Positions 26,545-37,452 are shown, counted from the first letter of the stretch. The stretch is DNA of 64,000 nucleotides from Arthrobacter sp. MN05-02 (GCA_004001285.1 AP018697.1:1612001-1676000); one strand, 5' to 3'. Made by a program: numbers and translations. The notes: a model not told the origin generated them from the letters alone.

Positions 26545-27873
26545 ATGGCCCGCAAGGCATCACTGTCAGGCTTTCCCGAATGGCTGCCGGAGGAACGACT
26601 GATCGAGCTCCACGTCCTCGAGGTGCTCCAGCGGACCTTCGAGCTCCACGGCTTCTCGAGCATCGAGACGCGTGCCGTCGAGACGGTGGAGCACCTGCTG
26701 CGCAAGGGCGAGATCGACAAGGAGGTGTACTCCGTCTCCCGCCTCCAGGCCGACGAGGCATCCGCCTCCGAGAGCGGACTCGCGCTGCACTACGACCTGA
26801 CGGTTCCGTTCGCCCGCTACGTCGTGGAGAACGCCGGCCACCTCGCCTTCCCCTTCCGGCGGTTCCAGATCCAGAAGTGCTGGCGCGGGGAACGGCCGCA
26901 GGAGGGTCGCGCCCGCGAATTCACCCAGGCCGACATCGACGTCGTGGGCGACGGCGTGCTGCCGTTCCGGTACGACGTCGAACTCGCCCTCGCCGTCGTC
27001 GAGGCCCTCGGTGCGCTCCCCATCCCCGACTTCACGCTGCGCGTCAACAACCGCAAGCTCACCGAGGGGTTCTATCGCGGCATCGGACTCGAGGACACGG
27101 CCGCCGTCCTGCGGAGCATCGACAAGCTCGAGAAGATCGGCCCGGAGAAGGTGGGCGCCCTGCTGCGCGAGGAGGTCGGCGCCGACGACGACCAGGTGAG
27201 ACTGGCCCTCGAACTGGCCGGCATCTGCACCGCCGACACCTCCTTCGCGGAGCGCGTCCGCAGCCTCGGCATCTCCAACGAGCTGCTCGAGGAGGGCCTC
27301 GAGGAACTCCGGCAGGTCGTCGGCGAGGCATCGCGGCGTGCGCCGGGCCGGGTCGTCGCGGACCTCAGCATCGCACGCGGCCTCGACTACTACACCGGCA
27401 CCGTCTACGAGACGGTCCTGAACGGACACGAGGGCCTCGGATCGATCTGCTCCGGCGGGCGCTACGACGCCCTGGCGCGCAAGGGCAGCCGGACGTTCCC
27501 CGGCGTCGGGCTGTCCATCGGCGTGACCCGCATCGTGTCACGGATCCTCAGCCAGGGATTCGCCTCGGTGTCCCGTCCGGTCCCCACGGCTGTGCTCGTG
27601 ACGCTCGCGGACGACGATTCGTGGTCCGAGGCGCAGGACGTCGCCGCCGCACTGAGGAGCCGGGGGATCTCCGCCGAGGTCGCCGCGAGCGCCGAGAAGT
27701 TCGGGAAGCAGATCAAGTTCGCCGACCGCCGCGGCATCCCCTTCGTGTGGTTCACCTCGCCCGACGGTACGCACGAGGTGAAGGACATCCGGTCCGGCGA
27801 GCAGGTGACCGCCGACCCCGGGTCGTGGTCCCCGCCGGCCGCGGACCTGCGCCCGGTGGTCGCTACCGCCTGA
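26545..27873 (+). CDS. hisS: Histidine--tRNA ligase
   Basis: A 442-residue class II synthetase that charges tRNA-His. Motif 2 is FRRFQIQKCWRGERPQEGRAREFTQADIDVVG. The histidine-binding motifs are ARGLDYYTGTVYE and SGGRYDALARK. Motif 3 is FPGVGLSIGVTRIV, and a C-terminal anticodon-binding domain follows. The ATG at 26545 is preceded by CGGAGGAG. A likely -10 TAGGAT lies at 26464-26469, giving a 5' leader of about 70 nt. A 7-bp hairpin with a C-rich loop terminates it at 27881-27901. Confidence 0.96.
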   Translation: MARKASLSGFPEWLPEERLIELHVLEVLQRTFELHGFSSIETRAVETVEHLLRKGEIDKEVYSVSRLQADEASASESGLALHYDLTVPFARYVVENAGHLAFPFRRFQIQKCWRGERPQEGRAREFTQADIDVVGDGVLPFRYDVELALAVVEALGALPIPDFTLRVNNRKLTEGFYRGIGLEDTAAVLRSIDKLEKIGPEKVGALLREEVGADDDQVRLALELAGICTADTSFAERVRSLGISNELLEEGLEELRQVVGEASRRAPGRVVADLSIARGLDYYTGTVYETVLNGHEGLGSICSGGRYDALARKGSRTFPGVGLSIGVTRIVSRILSQGFASVSRPVPTAVLVTLADDDSWSEAQDVAAALRSRGISAEVAASAEKFGKQIKFADRRGIPFVWFTSPDGTHEVKDIRSGEQVTADPGSWSPPAADLRPVVATA

Positions 27874-27880
27874 GCCCGCC

Positions 27881-27901
27881 GGCACCCCCCCCCCGGGTGC
27901 C
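27881..27901. terminator. Hairpin after hisS with a poly-C loop
   Basis: GGCACCC (27881-27887) and GGGTGCC (27895-27901) form a perfect 7-bp stem around seven further cytosines. It lies between hisS and the convergent APC permease gene and may work in both directions. The run of ten cytosines is also a likely place for sequence error. Confidence 0.65.
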
Positions 27902-27979
27902 GCCGCGGTCCCAGGTCACCGAAGCGCCGTAGGGCGGCGCGTCATCGGCCGTTCCGACAGCACCGTCCGCCGACGAGGT

Positions 27980-29236
27980 TCAGGCAGGCCGCCGCCGCGC
28001 TGCCAGGACGACGGCGCGGACGACCACCCCCACGGCGAGCACCGCGAGCATGGTCAGCACCGACACCGCCGGCAGCGTGAACGCGAGGACGAGGCAGCCG
28101 GCCGCACCTACACCGTTGAGCCAGCGCGGGGAGTACCACGGGCGTTCATGGAGCGTGAGCGCCGAGATGTTCGCGATCGCGTAGTACAGCAGGACGCCGA
28201 AGCTGGAGAACCCGACTACGGTCAGCACATCGGTGGCGAGCAGGAGGACCCCGACGACGACGGCCGTCGCGACGTCGGCGACCCAGGGCACGGAGTGCCG
28301 GACCGAGATGCGGGAGAGAACCCTCGGCAGGTCGCCGCGCCGGGCCATGGCGAGGCTCGTGCGACCGACGCCCGCGATGAGGGCGAGCAGCGCGCCGAGG
28401 CTGGCGAGTGCCGCCGCGAGGGTCACGACGGCTCCGCCCCGTCCCATCGATCCTTCCCCGGGGACCGCGACGTCCATGACGTCGCGGAGCGGCGTTGTCG
28501 TGCCGGCGAGCCCCTCGGGCCCGAGGGCGTGCAGGAGGGAGAGCGCCAGCAGCAGGTACAGCAGCAGCGTCACCCCGAGCGCGCCGAGGATCGCTGCGGG
28601 GATGTTCCTGCGGGGTTCCCGGACCTCCTCGCCCATCGTCGCGATGCGGGCATACCCCGCGAAGGCGAAGAAGAGCAGCGCCGAGGCCTGGAGCACACCC
28701 CCTGCACCTGCCGGTGCGGCGTCCGCCGTCGCCGCCGGGGAGGTGAATCCGACGACGACGACGAAGGCGAGGACCGGCAGCACGAGCGAGACGATGACGC
28801 GGGTGGCGAGGGCCGTCCGCGTGACCCCGAAGAGGTTCACCGTCGTCAGTGCGACGACGGCGGCCACCGCGGCGGCCTTCTCCGCGCCCGGCGCGGCATA
28901 GAGGCCGAAGGTCAGCGCCATGGCGGCGCAGGAGGCGAGCTTGCCCGTGACGAAACCCCAGCCTGCCAGGAAGCCGGGCCAGGGTCCCAGCCGCTCGCGT
29001 CCGTACACATAGGCCCCGCCGCTCGAGGGATACCGGACGGCCAGGGCGGCCGTCGCTGACGCGTTGCAGTAGGCGACGAAACCCGCGAGCACGACGGCGA
29101 GGGGTAGGAGCGGACCGGCGGCCGCGGCGGCCGGAGCGAAGACCACGAAGGCACCGGCCCCGATCATCGCGCCGATCCCGACGGTGGTGGCGTCGAAGCC
29201 ACCCATGGCTCGGCGCAGCTCCGGAGGGTGGGACAC
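27980..29236 (-). CDS. APC superfamily amino acid permease
   Basis: A 418-residue transporter with about 12 membrane segments. The first unit MGGFDATTVGIGAMIGAGAFVVFAPAA contains the GIGAMIGAG substrate-binding turn typical of APC permeases. PSSGGAYVYGRERLGPWPGFLAGWGF and FFAFAGYARIATMGEEVREPRRNIPAAI are the other conserved loops of the family. Length is on the short side but complete. It starts with GTG at 29236, preceded by GAGGAGA. The substrate cannot be told from sequence alone. It is divergent from aspS across about 190 nt and convergent with hisS. Confidence 0.9.
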   Translation of the reverse strand: MSHPPELRRAMGGFDATTVGIGAMIGAGAFVVFAPAAAAAGPLLPLAVVLAGFVAYCNASATAALAVRYPSSGGAYVYGRERLGPWPGFLAGWGFVTGKLASCAAMALTFGLYAAPGAEKAAAVAAVVALTTVNLFGVTRTALATRVIVSLVLPVLAFVVVVGFTSPAATADAAPAGAGGVLQASALLFFAFAGYARIATMGEEVREPRRNIPAAILGALGVTLLLYLLLALSLLHALGPEGLAGTTTPLRDVMDVAVPGEGSMGRGGAVVTLAAALASLGALLALIAGVGRTSLAMARRGDLPRVLSRISVRHSVPWVADVATAVVVGVLLLATDVLTVVGFSSFGVLLYYAIANISALTLHERPWYSPRWLNGVGAAGCLVLAFTLPAVSVLTMLAVLAVGVVVRAVVLAARRRPA

Positions 29237-29425
29237 GGTTTCTCCTCGGGGTCGGACGCGGTGCGCGGCGTCGGAGCGCCGGCGGTACGAGGGCCGGACG
29301 CCGTCGTCGGGGGAGGCGGTCCGACCCGCAGGACCGGACCGGTAAAGTTGGTCGGGCTTGAACCAACTCTAGGCAGGTGCAGCTGACCTGCGACTCATCG
29401 AAACAGATCTGTGGGAAGGAATGCT

Positions 29426-31198
29426 GTGCTCCGCACGCATGAACTGGGCTCCCTTCGGCCCGAGCACGTAGGACAGACGGTCACCCTGGCGGGCTGGGTG
29501 GCCCGCCGCCGCGACCACGGCGGGGTGGCGTTCCTCGACCTCCGCGACGCCTCCGGCGTCGCCCAGGTGGTGGTGCGCGAGGAGGACGTGTTCTCCAGCC
29601 TGCGCAACGAGTACGTCCTCCAGATCGTCGGCAGTGTCCAGCAGCGCCCGGAGGGCAACGAGAACCCCGCCCTGCCCACGGGAGCGATCGAGGTCATCGC
29701 GGACACCGTGACCATCCTCAACACCTCCGACCCGCTGCCGTTCCAGATCGACGAGCACGTCGAGGTCGGCGAGGAGGCGCGCCTGCGCCACCGCTACCTC
29801 GACCTCCGCCGGCCCGGCCCCCAGGCCAACCTGCGCCTGCGCTCCGAGGCGAGCCGCGTGGCACGCGAACTGCTGCACGGGGACGGCTTCGTGGAGATCG
29901 AGACGCCGACGCTGACCCGCTCCACGCCCGAGGGTGCCCGCGACTTCCTGGTGCCTGCCCGGCTCGCACCCGGCTCCTGGTACGCGCTGCCCCAGTCGCC
30001 CCAGCTGTTCAAGCAGCTGCTGCAGGTCGGTGGGTTCGAGAAGTACTACCAGCTCGCGCGCTGCTACCGGGACGAGGACTTCCGGGCCGACCGCCAGCCC
30101 GAGTTCACGCAGCTCGACATCGAGGCGAGCTTCGTCGAGCAGGACGACGTCATCGCCCTCGGCGAGCAGCTGGTGTCCGCCCTGTGGAAGCTGATCGACG
30201 TCGAGATCCCGCTCCCGATCCGCCGGATGACCTACGCGGACGCGATGGCGAAGTACGGCTCGGACAAGCCGGACCTCCGTTTCGGCCTCGAGCTGACCGA
30301 GCTGACCGAGTTCTTCAAGGACACCGGGTTCGGCGTCTTCAAGGCGCCCTATGTCGGCGCCGTGGTCATGCCCGGCGGGGGATCCCAGCCCCGCCGCCAG
30401 CTCGATGCCTGGCAGGAGTGGGCGAAGCAGCGCGGAGCCAAGGGCCTCGCCTACGTCCTGATCGACGACGACGGCGGCCTCCGTGGTCCGGTCGCCAAGA
30501 ACCTGACGGACACCGAGCGGGACGGCCTCGCGGCTGCCGTCGGTGCGGCGCCCGGCGACTGCATCTTCTTCGCCGCGGGGGACAGGACGTCCTCGCGCGC
30601 CATCCTCGGCGCGGCACGCGTCGAGATCGGGCGACGCACGGGGCTCGTCAAGGAGGGCGACTGGGCCTTCGTGTGGGTGGTCGACGCGCCCATGTTCGAG
30701 CCGGCATCGGCTGCGGTGGCCGCGGGCGACGTCGCCGTGGGCCAGGGAGCGTGGACGGCCGTCCACCACGCGTTCACGTCCCCGAAGCCGGAGTTCCTCG
30801 ACAGCTTCGACACCGACCCCGAGAACGCCCTGGCGTACGCCTACGACATCGTCTGCAACGGCAACGAGCTCGGCGGCGGATCCATCCGCATCCATCAGCG
30901 CGACGTCCAGGAACGCGTGTTCGCCGTCATGGGCCTCGGCGCCGAGGAAGCCCAGGAGAAGTTCGGGTTCCTGCTCGAGGGTTTCAAGTACGGTGCGCCT
31001 CCCCACGGCGGCATCGCGCTCGGCTGGGACCGTGGGGTCTCCCTGCTGGCGGGCACGGACTCGATCCGCGACGTCATCGCGTTCCCGAAGTCCGGCGGCG
31101 GGTACGACCCCCTGACGGCTGCGCCGGCGCCGATCACGCCGCAGCAGCGCAGGGAGGCCGGCGTCGACGCCAAGCCGAAGGCTGCCGCCGAGGGCTGA
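29426..31198 (+). CDS. aspS: Aspartate--tRNA ligase
   Basis: A 590-residue bacterial-type class IIb synthetase. The OB-fold anticodon domain opens with [40 protein letters not shown]. Motif 2 is [30 protein letters not shown]. The bacterial GAD insertion is near the middle, and motif 3 is [17 protein letters not shown] chose the GTG at 29426, which has GGAAGGAA upstream. The ATG at 29411 would place it inside that ribosome site. Whether it is discriminating or also charges tRNA-Asn cannot be decided here. A -10 TAAAGT is at 29343-29348. Confidence 0.95.
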   Translation: MLRTHELGSLRPEHVGQTVTLAGWVARRRDHGGVAFLDLRDASGVAQVVVREEDVFSSLRNEYVLQIVGSVQQRPEGNENPALPTGAIEVIADTVTILNTSDPLPFQIDEHVEVGEEARLRHRYLDLRRPGPQANLRLRSEASRVARELLHGDGFVEIETPTLTRSTPEGARDFLVPARLAPGSWYALPQSPQLFKQLLQVGGFEKYYQLARCYRDEDFRADRQPEFTQLDIEASFVEQDDVIALGEQLVSALWKLIDVEIPLPIRRMTYADAMAKYGSDKPDLRFGLELTELTEFFKDTGFGVFKAPYVGAVVMPGGGSQPRRQLDAWQEWAKQRGAKGLAYVLIDDDGGLRGPVAKNLTDTERDGLAAAVGAAPGDCIFFAAGDRTSSRAILGAARVEIGRRTGLVKEGDWAFVWVVDAPMFEPASAAVAAGDVAVGQGAWTAVHHAFTSPKPEFLDSFDTDPENALAYAYDIVCNGNELGGGSIRIHQRDVQERVFAVMGLGAEEAQEKFGFLLEGFKYGAPPHGGIALGWDRGVSLLAGTDSIRDVIAFPKSGGGYDPLTAAPAPITPQQRREAGVDAKPKAAAEG

Positions 31199-31223
31199 CC
31201 GGACGGCAGGGCCGGGCATCGCC

Positions 31224-31257
31224 GGGACAGGGCACTCCGCACGGGGTGCCCTGTCCC
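31224..31257 (+). terminator. Hairpin terminator after aspS
   Basis: GGGACAGGGCAC (31224-31235) pairs perfectly with GTGCCCTGTCCC (31246-31257). Three more inner pairs, one a GU, reduce the loop to four bases. It lies 25 nt after the aspS stop. Confidence 0.85.
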
Positions 31258-31350
31258 GTCTGCACCGCCTTCGGGAGTCCGATCGCTGTCGGAAGAATTG
31301 TGACGCCGGGCCCGGACCCGCCGTCCGCCTGTGAAATACTGGGACGAGTA

Positions 31351-31488
31351 CGTGCTCCGGGGTCGGTGTAAGTCCGAACCGGCGGTGATAGTCCGCGACC
31401 CGTTCCTCGTTCCGCACCCGCGGGACGGCGGCGGTTGAGCCGGTGGAATTCCGGGACCGACAGTCAAAGTCTGGATGGGAGAAGCACG
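31351..31488 (+). promoter_or_regulatory. FMN riboswitch (RFN element)
   Basis: The conserved RFN core is readable in order: the outer stem CGTGCT...AGCACG (31351 and 31483-31488), CTCCGGGGTCGGTGTAAGTC, CGAACCGGCGGTGATAGTCC, GTTGAGCCGGTGGAATTCCG, and GACAGTCAAAGTCTGGATGG. It binds FMN. The next gene is ribM, whose ribosome site is about 110 nt further on. The stretch between (31489-31607) holds GGAGGG/CCCTCC and GCAG-rich segments that could form the expression platform. It probably represses the whole rib operon when FMN is abundant. Confidence 0.95.
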
Positions 31489-31607
31489 AACAGCAGGGGC
31501 TTGCCGCTGCCCGCACCACGGGCTGCAGCGCCTTCGGCGGCATCGTCCGCGGGAGGGTGCCCTCCTGCTGCCATCGCCCGGAGCCGTCGTATCGGCGAAG
31601 GATCGGC

Positions 31608-32291
31608 ATGGACTATCTGCAGTGGCTCTTCGAAGCCCGCATCCCGGTAGGCGACGGCTCCCTCCTGGTGCGTGAAGTGGCCGGCAATGTGTTCGGCCTC
31701 CTCAGCGCCCTCGGCGGGATGCGCCGCAGGGTCTGGGCGTGGCCCGTCGGCATCGCCGGCAACCTCCTCCTCCTGACGGTGTTCCTCGGTTCCCTCTTCG
31801 GCGCCGCCAGTGCCGCGAACCTCCTCGGCCAGGCCGGACGCCAGGTCATGTTCATCGCCGTCTCGATCTACGGCTGGCGCCAGTGGCAGGCCAGCAGGCA
31901 CAGCGGTGGGCAGGCGGTCACGCCGCAGTGGGCCGGCGCGCGGGCACGCTTCGGCATGGTCGCCTTCCTGGTGGTCGGCACGTTCGCGCTGACGCCGCTC
32001 TTCCGCGTGCTCGGTTCCTACGAGCCGGTCTGGGCCGATGCCTGGACCTTCGTCGGTTCCCTGCTCGCCACCTACGGCATGGCCAAGGGCTGGGTCGAGT
32101 TCTGGCTCGTCTGGGTGGCCGTCGACATCGTCGGCGTGCCCCTCCTCTTCAGCGCCGGCTACTACGCGAGCGCCTTCATGTACGTGTTCTACGGTGCCTT
32201 CACCCTGGTCGGCTTCTTCGTCTGGGCGCGCGCCCAGCGCACCGCCAAGCCCCGCATCGAGACGCTCCTGCCGGATCCGACCCTGCGATGA
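31608..32291 (+). CDS. ribM: Riboflavin transporter RibM (PnuC/PnuX family)
   Basis: A 227-residue membrane protein of the PnuC superfamily with about seven hydrophobic segments. VGNGS-type N-terminus EVAGNVFGLLSALGGMRRRVWAWPVGIAGNLLL, WRQW after the third segment, and the late WVEFWLVWVAVDIVGVPLLFSAGYYASAFMYVFYGAF with its W-x-x-W-x-x-V-D motif match the family. Its position right after an FMN riboswitch and before ribD identifies it as the riboflavin uptake branch (RibM/PnuX) rather than a nicotinamide riboside carrier. The ATG at 31608 has GAAGGA seven bases upstream. The stop overlaps the ribD start (ATGA). Confidence 0.92.
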   Translation: MDYLQWLFEARIPVGDGSLLVREVAGNVFGLLSALGGMRRRVWAWPVGIAGNLLLLTVFLGSLFGAASAANLLGQAGRQVMFIAVSIYGWRQWQASRHSGGQAVTPQWAGARARFGMVAFLVVGTFALTPLFRVLGSYEPVWADAWTFVGSLLATYGMAKGWVEFWLVWVAVDIVGVPLLFSAGYYASAFMYVFYGAFTLVGFFVWARAQRTAKPRIETLLPDPTLR

Positions 32292-33340
32292 GCACGACGA
32301 CGCCGGCCGTGACCGCGGCAGAGTCCGAGGCGATGGACCGTGCCTTGGACCTCGCCGCACAGGGCGTGCGGGGCGCGAACCCCCTCGTCGGTGCCGTCGT
32401 GCTCTCGGCCGACGGCACACTCCTCGGTGAGGGCCGCCACCGCGGGCTCGCCGCACGCCGAACCGGCAGCACTCGCCGACGTCCGGCGTCGGGGCGGCGA
32501 CCCCGCGGCGCCACCGTGGTGGTCACCCTCGAACCGTGCAACCACACCGGTCGGACCGGCCCCTGCAGCGAGGCGCTCATCGAGGCGGGCATCGCACGCG
32601 TCGTGTACGCCGCCGCCGACATCAACGGGCCGGCGGCGGGGGGAGCGCGGCGGCTCCGCGGAGCGGGCGTCGACTGCGTCGGCGGCCTCGACACCGACCG
32701 CTCCCGCCGGCTCAATGAACGCTGGGCCGCAGCCCTCGCGGACGCCCGACCGTTCGTCACGCTCAAGTCGGCGCAGTCACTCGACGGCCGGGTCGCGGCC
32801 GTGGACGGCACGAGCCAGTGGATCACCGGTCCCCAGGCGCGCGCGGACGGCCACCGGATCCGTGCCCTCGCCGACGCCGTCCTGGTGGGCACGGGTACCC
32901 TCCTCGCCGACGACCCCGGCCTCACCCCCCGCGGCGACACCGCGGCGACGCCAATCCCGGGGAAGGGCCTACGCGTCGTGATGGGGCGCACCGCCGTTCC
33001 CGGTGACGCCGCGATCAGGGGGCCGGGTTTCCTCCACCTGCCGACGCGGGACGTGCGGGAAGTGCTCGACGAGCTGTTCAGCAGGGGAGTCCGCCACCTC
33101 CTGGTCGAGGGCGGGCCCCGGGTCGCCTCCGCCTTCCTCCGGGAGGGTGTGGTGGACGAGCTGTTCAGCTACGTCGCCCCGCTGATCCTCGGTGACGGCG
33201 CACCGGCCTTCCCGGACCTGGGCGTGGCCACCCTCGGCGCCGCCGACCGATGGGTCCTCGACGATGCCGGGGGGGCCGGCGTCGAGCAGTTGGGCCCGGA
33301 CGTCCGGGTGCATCTGCGGCCGCCGTCCACCGGTCCCTGA
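32288..33340 (+). CDS. ribD: Bifunctional deaminase/reductase RibD (deaminase motif lost by paired frameshifts)
   Basis: RibD carries out two successive steps of riboflavin synthesis. The reductase half is intact (FVTLKSAQSLDGRVAAVDGTSQWITG, GTGTLLADDPGLTPR, LLVEGGPRVASAFL). In the deaminase half the second zinc motif is present (TLEPCNHTGRTGPC), but the expected HAE is replaced by an Arg-rich stretch after GRHRG. The next frame over reads SPHAEPAALADVRRRGGD in exactly this place (32448-32503). One extra base near 32444-32447 and one missing C near 32501-32504 explain it. The net frame is kept, so the ORF looks open. As written, the deaminase would be inactive. Confidence 0.93.
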   Translation: MSTTTPAVTAAESEAMDRALDLAAQGVRGANPLVGAVVLSADGTLLGEGRHRGLAARRTGSTRRRPASGRRPRGATVVVTLEPCNHTGRTGPCSEALIEAGIARVVYAAADINGPAAGGARRLRGAGVDCVGGLDTDRSRRLNERWAAALADARPFVTLKSAQSLDGRVAAVDGTSQWITGPQARADGHRIRALADAVLVGTGTLLADDPGLTPRGDTAATPIPGKGLRVVMGRTAVPGDAAIRGPGFLHLPTRDVREVLDELFSRGVRHLLVEGGPRVASAFLREGVVDELFSYVAPLILGDGAPAFPDLGVATLGAADRWVLDDAGGAGVEQLGPDVRVHLRPPSTGP

Positions 33341-33392
33341 CCTCCCCCCGACCAGTCATCTCCAGCTCCAACTCCAGCCGAAGGAAGTACCA

Positions 33393-34042
33393 GTGTTCAC
33401 AGGAATCGTGTCCGAGCAGGGCAGCGTGGTCTCACTCGAGCTCGCGCCCGACGGCGAGAGCGGCCTCCTCGTCTTCGAGGCACCGCAGACCGGCCAGGAC
33501 CTCACCCCCGGCGCGTCCATCGCCGTCAACGGCGTGTGCCTGACGGCCGTGACCCTCGACGGCGGACGTGTCGGCGTCGACGTCATGGGGGAGACCCTCC
33601 GCCGGACCACCACGGGCGACCTGCAGCCCGGGGCTCCCGTCAATCTCGAGCGCTGCGTCCCGGCCGGGGGGCGGCTCGACGGGCATGTGGTGCAGGGCCA
33701 CGTGGACGGCCCCGGGGTGCTGCTCGAACGGGAGGACCTCGGTGCGTGGCACCGGCTCCGCTTCGGCCTCCCGGCGAAACTGGGCCGTTATGCGGCGGAG
33801 AAGGGGTCGGTGGCCATCGACGGCGTCTCGCTGACCGTCACCGCCGTCAGTGCGCCCGACGAACCGGAGCAGTGGTTCGAGGTCGGGCTGATCCCGACCA
33901 CCCTCAAGGAGACCGGCCTCGGCGCCAAATCCCTCGGCGACCCCGTCAACCTCGAGATGGACGTGCTCGCGAAGTACGCCGAACGGCTCCTCGGCTTCGC
34001 CGCCGTGGATGCCCGGTCGGGCACGGACGCCGGAGGCGGGCA

Positions 34043-34046
<4 letters not shown>
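33393..34046 (+). CDS. ribE: Riboflavin synthase alpha subunit RibE
   Basis: A 217-residue lumazine dismutase that makes riboflavin from two 6,7-dimethyl-8-ribityllumazine molecules. The two homologous barrels are visible. The first begins FTGIVSEQGSV with GASIAVNGVCLTAV, and the second contains GRLDGHVVQGHVDG followed by KGSVAIDGVSLTVT. The start is GTG at 33393 (the usual MFTGIV N-terminus) with GAAGGAAG upstream. Its TGA overlaps a GTG (34043-34045) that I take as the true start of ribB. Length matches the family. Confidence 0.95.
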
Positions 34047-35263
<1,217 letters not shown>

Positions 35264-35321
35264 GCGCGGAGGCATCCGTCACACCCGGGACCCGGAGGAG
35301 CGGGTCGGCCCGCCGAGCCGA

Positions 35322-35327
35322 TAGCCT
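35322..35327 (+). promoter_or_regulatory. -10 element TAGCCT, leaderless hisE
   Basis: TAGCCT is seven bases before the GTG start of hisE at 35335. The AGGGGAC between them is partly SD-like, so a leaderless start is likely but not certain. Confidence 0.5.
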
Positions 35328-35334
35328 AGGGGAC

Positions 35335-35598
35335 GTGAAAACCTTTGATTCCCTGTTCGAGGAACTGAGTGCGAAGGCCGCCGAGCGGCCTGCCGGATCG
35401 CGGACCGTCGCGGAACTCGATTCCGGCGTGCACGGCATCGGCAAGAAGGTCGTCGAAGAGGCCGCCGAGGTGTGGATGGCCGCCGAGTACGAGTCCACCG
35501 AGGATGCCGCCGAGGAGATCTCCCAGCTGCTCTACCACCTGCAGGTGCTCATGCTGGCGAAGGGACTCACCCTGGAGGACGTCTACAGGCATCTGTAG
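35335..35598 (+). CDS. hisE: Phosphoribosyl-ATP diphosphatase HisE
   Basis: An 87-residue MazG-fold enzyme for the second step of histidine synthesis. Family residues are visible in [52 protein letters not shown], which holds the metal-binding E-E-x-x-E and E-x-x-x-x-x-Y helices. The GTG at 35335 gives the standard [14 protein letters not shown] start. The in-frame ATG at 35251 would run into the end of ribH and is rejected. It is followed after 64 nt by hisG. Confidence 0.94.
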   Translation: MKTFDSLFEELSAKAAERPAGSRTVAELDSGVHGIGKKVVEEAAEVWMAAEYESTEDAAEEISQLLYHLQVLMLAKGLTLEDVYRHL

Positions 35599-35662
35599 CC
35601 GCGCCGGCGTATCCCGCCCGCGGCTCCCGCGTGCCACCCCTCCGATCCAGCGAAAGACCCCC

Positions 35663-36514
35663 ATGCTCCGTGTAGCAGTTCCGAACAAGGGCGCCCTCTC
35701 CGAGGCCGCCTCGTCCATGCTCGCCGAGGCCGGCTACCGCCAGCGCCGTGATTCCCGGGAACTCGTGCTCGTCGACCCCGAGAACGAGATCGAGTTCTTC
35801 TTCCTGCGGCCCCGCGACATCGCCGTGTATGTCGGCTCCGGCACGCTCGACGTCGGCATCACCGGCCGGGACCTCTTCCTCGATGCGCAGGTGCAGGTGC
35901 AGGCCGAGGAGCTGCTGCAGCTCGGGTTCGGTGCGTCGACGTTCCGCTTCGCCGGTCCGGTGGGCGATTTCGCCTCCGTGGAGCAGCTCGAGGGCAAGCG
36001 CCTGGCCACGAGCTACGAGGGCCTGCTCAAGGACTACCTCGCCGAGCGCGGCATCGGCGCCGCAGTGGTGAGGCTCGACGGTGCCGTGGAATCCTCGGTA
36101 CGCCTCGGCGTGGCCGATGCCATCGCCGACGTCGTCGAGACCGGCAACACACTCCGTGCCGCGGGGATGGAGATCTTCGGGGACCCCATCCTCCGCAGCG
36201 AGGCCGTGCTGATCGGCCGCGCGGGCGTCGAGGCCCCCGCAGGGCTCGACGTGCTGCTGCGGCGCCTGCAGGGCGTCCTCGTGGCACGCCAGTACGTGAT
36301 GATGGACTACGACATCCGCAAGGACCTCGTCGACGAGGCCGCCGCCCTGACGCCGGGCCTCGAGTCCCCGACGGTCTCGCCGCTGCGCGACTCCGAGTGG
36401 GTCGCCGTGCGGTCCATGGTCCGGCGGAACCAGACCAACCGCATCATGGACGAGCTGTACGAACTCGGCGCACGCGCCATCCTCGTCAGCACCATCCACG
36501 CCTGCCGGATCTAG
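35663..36514 (+). CDS. hisG: ATP phosphoribosyltransferase HisG (long form)
   Basis: A 283-residue long-form HisG that catalyses the first step of histidine synthesis and carries its own C-terminal ACT-like regulatory domain (about 205-283), so feedback inhibition by histidine is expected. [16 protein letters not shown] opens the protein. [12 protein letters not shown] and [28 protein letters not shown] phosphate-binding stretches are present (here [24 protein letters not shown], about 152-175). [29 protein letters not shown] ends it. ATG at 35663; no strong ribosome site is visible. hisF follows by 13 nt. Confidence 0.95.
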   Translation: MLRVAVPNKGALSEAASSMLAEAGYRQRRDSRELVLVDPENEIEFFFLRPRDIAVYVGSGTLDVGITGRDLFLDAQVQVQAEELLQLGFGASTFRFAGPVGDFASVEQLEGKRLATSYEGLLKDYLAERGIGAAVVRLDGAVESSVRLGVADAIADVVETGNTLRAAGMEIFGDPILRSEAVLIGRAGVEAPAGLDVLLRRLQGVLVARQYVMMDYDIRKDLVDEAAALTPGLESPTVSPLRDSEWVAVRSMVRRNQTNRIMDELYELGARAILVSTIHACRI

Positions 36515-36527
36515 GGGGAGCACAGCC

Positions 36528-37298
36528 ATGACCGTCGCTGTCCGTGTCATCCCCTGCCTCGACGTCGACGCCGGGCGCGTCGTCAAGGGCGTCAACTTCG
36601 AGGACCTGCGCGACGCCGGGGACCCCGTCGAGCTCGCGCACCGCTACGACCGGGCCGGCGCGGACGAACTGACCTTCCTCGACGTCACCGCATCCTCCGG
36701 CAACCGCGAGACGACCTTCGACGTGGTCGCCCGGACCGCCGAGGAGGTCTTCATCCCGCTGACCGTAGGTGGAGGCGTGCGCGAGATCTCCGACGTCGAC
36801 CGCCTCCTGCGCTTCGGCGCGGACAAGGCGTCCATCAACACGGCGGCCGTCGCACGCCCCTCCGTCATCGACGAGATCACGGGCCACTTCGGCGCGCAGG
36901 TCCTCGTGCTCTCGCTCGACGCACGGCGCACCCGGGACGCGAGCACCCCGTCGGGCTTCGAGGTCACCACCTACGGAGGCCGCAAGGGGACCGGGATCGA
37001 CGCCGTCGCCTGGGCGAAGGAGGCGGCGGACCGTGGTGTCGGCGAGATCCTCCTCAACTCCATCGATGCGGACGGCACCAAGGAGGGTTTCGACCTGGAA
37101 CTCATCCGCGCCGTCCGGGCCGCCGTCGGGGTGCCGCTGATCGCCTCGGGCGGGGCCGGCAGGCTCGAGCACTTCCCGCCGGCGGTCCAGGCAGGCGCCG
37201 ATGCGGTCCTCGCGGCGTCCGTCTTCCACTTCGGCCCGGTGGACGCCATCGCTCAGGTCAAGGCCGCCATCCGCGCTGCGGGCTTCCCGGTCCGCTGA
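36528..37298 (+). CDS. hisF: Imidazole glycerol phosphate synthase subunit HisF
   Basis: The 256-residue cyclase subunit of IGP synthase, a TIM barrel that uses ammonia delivered by HisH. The N-terminal [19 protein letters not shown] carries the catalytic Asp at about D12, and the matching half-barrel Asp is in [16 protein letters not shown]. The phosphate loops are VGGGVRE and [11 protein letters not shown]. Length is typical. hisH, hisA, hisB, hisC and hisD are not in this window, so the rest of the pathway is elsewhere. Confidence 0.96.
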   Translation: MTVAVRVIPCLDVDAGRVVKGVNFEDLRDAGDPVELAHRYDRAGADELTFLDVTASSGNRETTFDVVARTAEEVFIPLTVGGGVREISDVDRLLRFGADKASINTAAVARPSVIDEITGHFGAQVLVLSLDARRTRDASTPSGFEVTTYGGRKGTGIDAVAWAKEAADRGVGEILLNSIDADGTKEGFDLELIRAVRAAVGVPLIASGGAGRLEHFPPAVQAGADAVLAASVFHFGPVDAIAQVKAAIRAAGFPVR

Positions 37299-37341
37299 CG
37301 GACCGGACCGTCCCGCGCCCGTGATCAGGGGCGCAGCGACG

Positions 37342-37428
37342 GCGCGGTCGACGCCGGTGCGCGGTCGGTGGGCATTCCCGGTCGGAGCGCGCGCCCGCGG
37401 CCTCTGCGCGGTCGGTGCGCACGCCCGG
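37342..37428. repeat. Imperfect direct repeats after hisF
   Basis: GCGCGGTCG occurs at about 37342, 37359 and 37406. The last two copies extend to about 24 nt (37358-37381 and 37405-37428) with three mismatches. They lie in the 154-nt space between convergent hisF and the metal-binding protein gene. A hairpin GCGCCC...GGGCGC (37315-37334) just before them may terminate hisF. Confidence 0.6.
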
Positions 37429-37452
37429 TGCCCGCGCGGGCCGCCCGGTGGA

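Noticed and set aside
27881..27901. Run of ten cytosines as a phase-variation tract
   Set aside because: It lies in the loop and stem of a terminator after hisS, outside any coding frame.
37342..37428. CRISPR-like array
   Set aside because: Only two or three imperfect copies with uneven spacing and no cas gene. The window has no CRISPR array that I can see.
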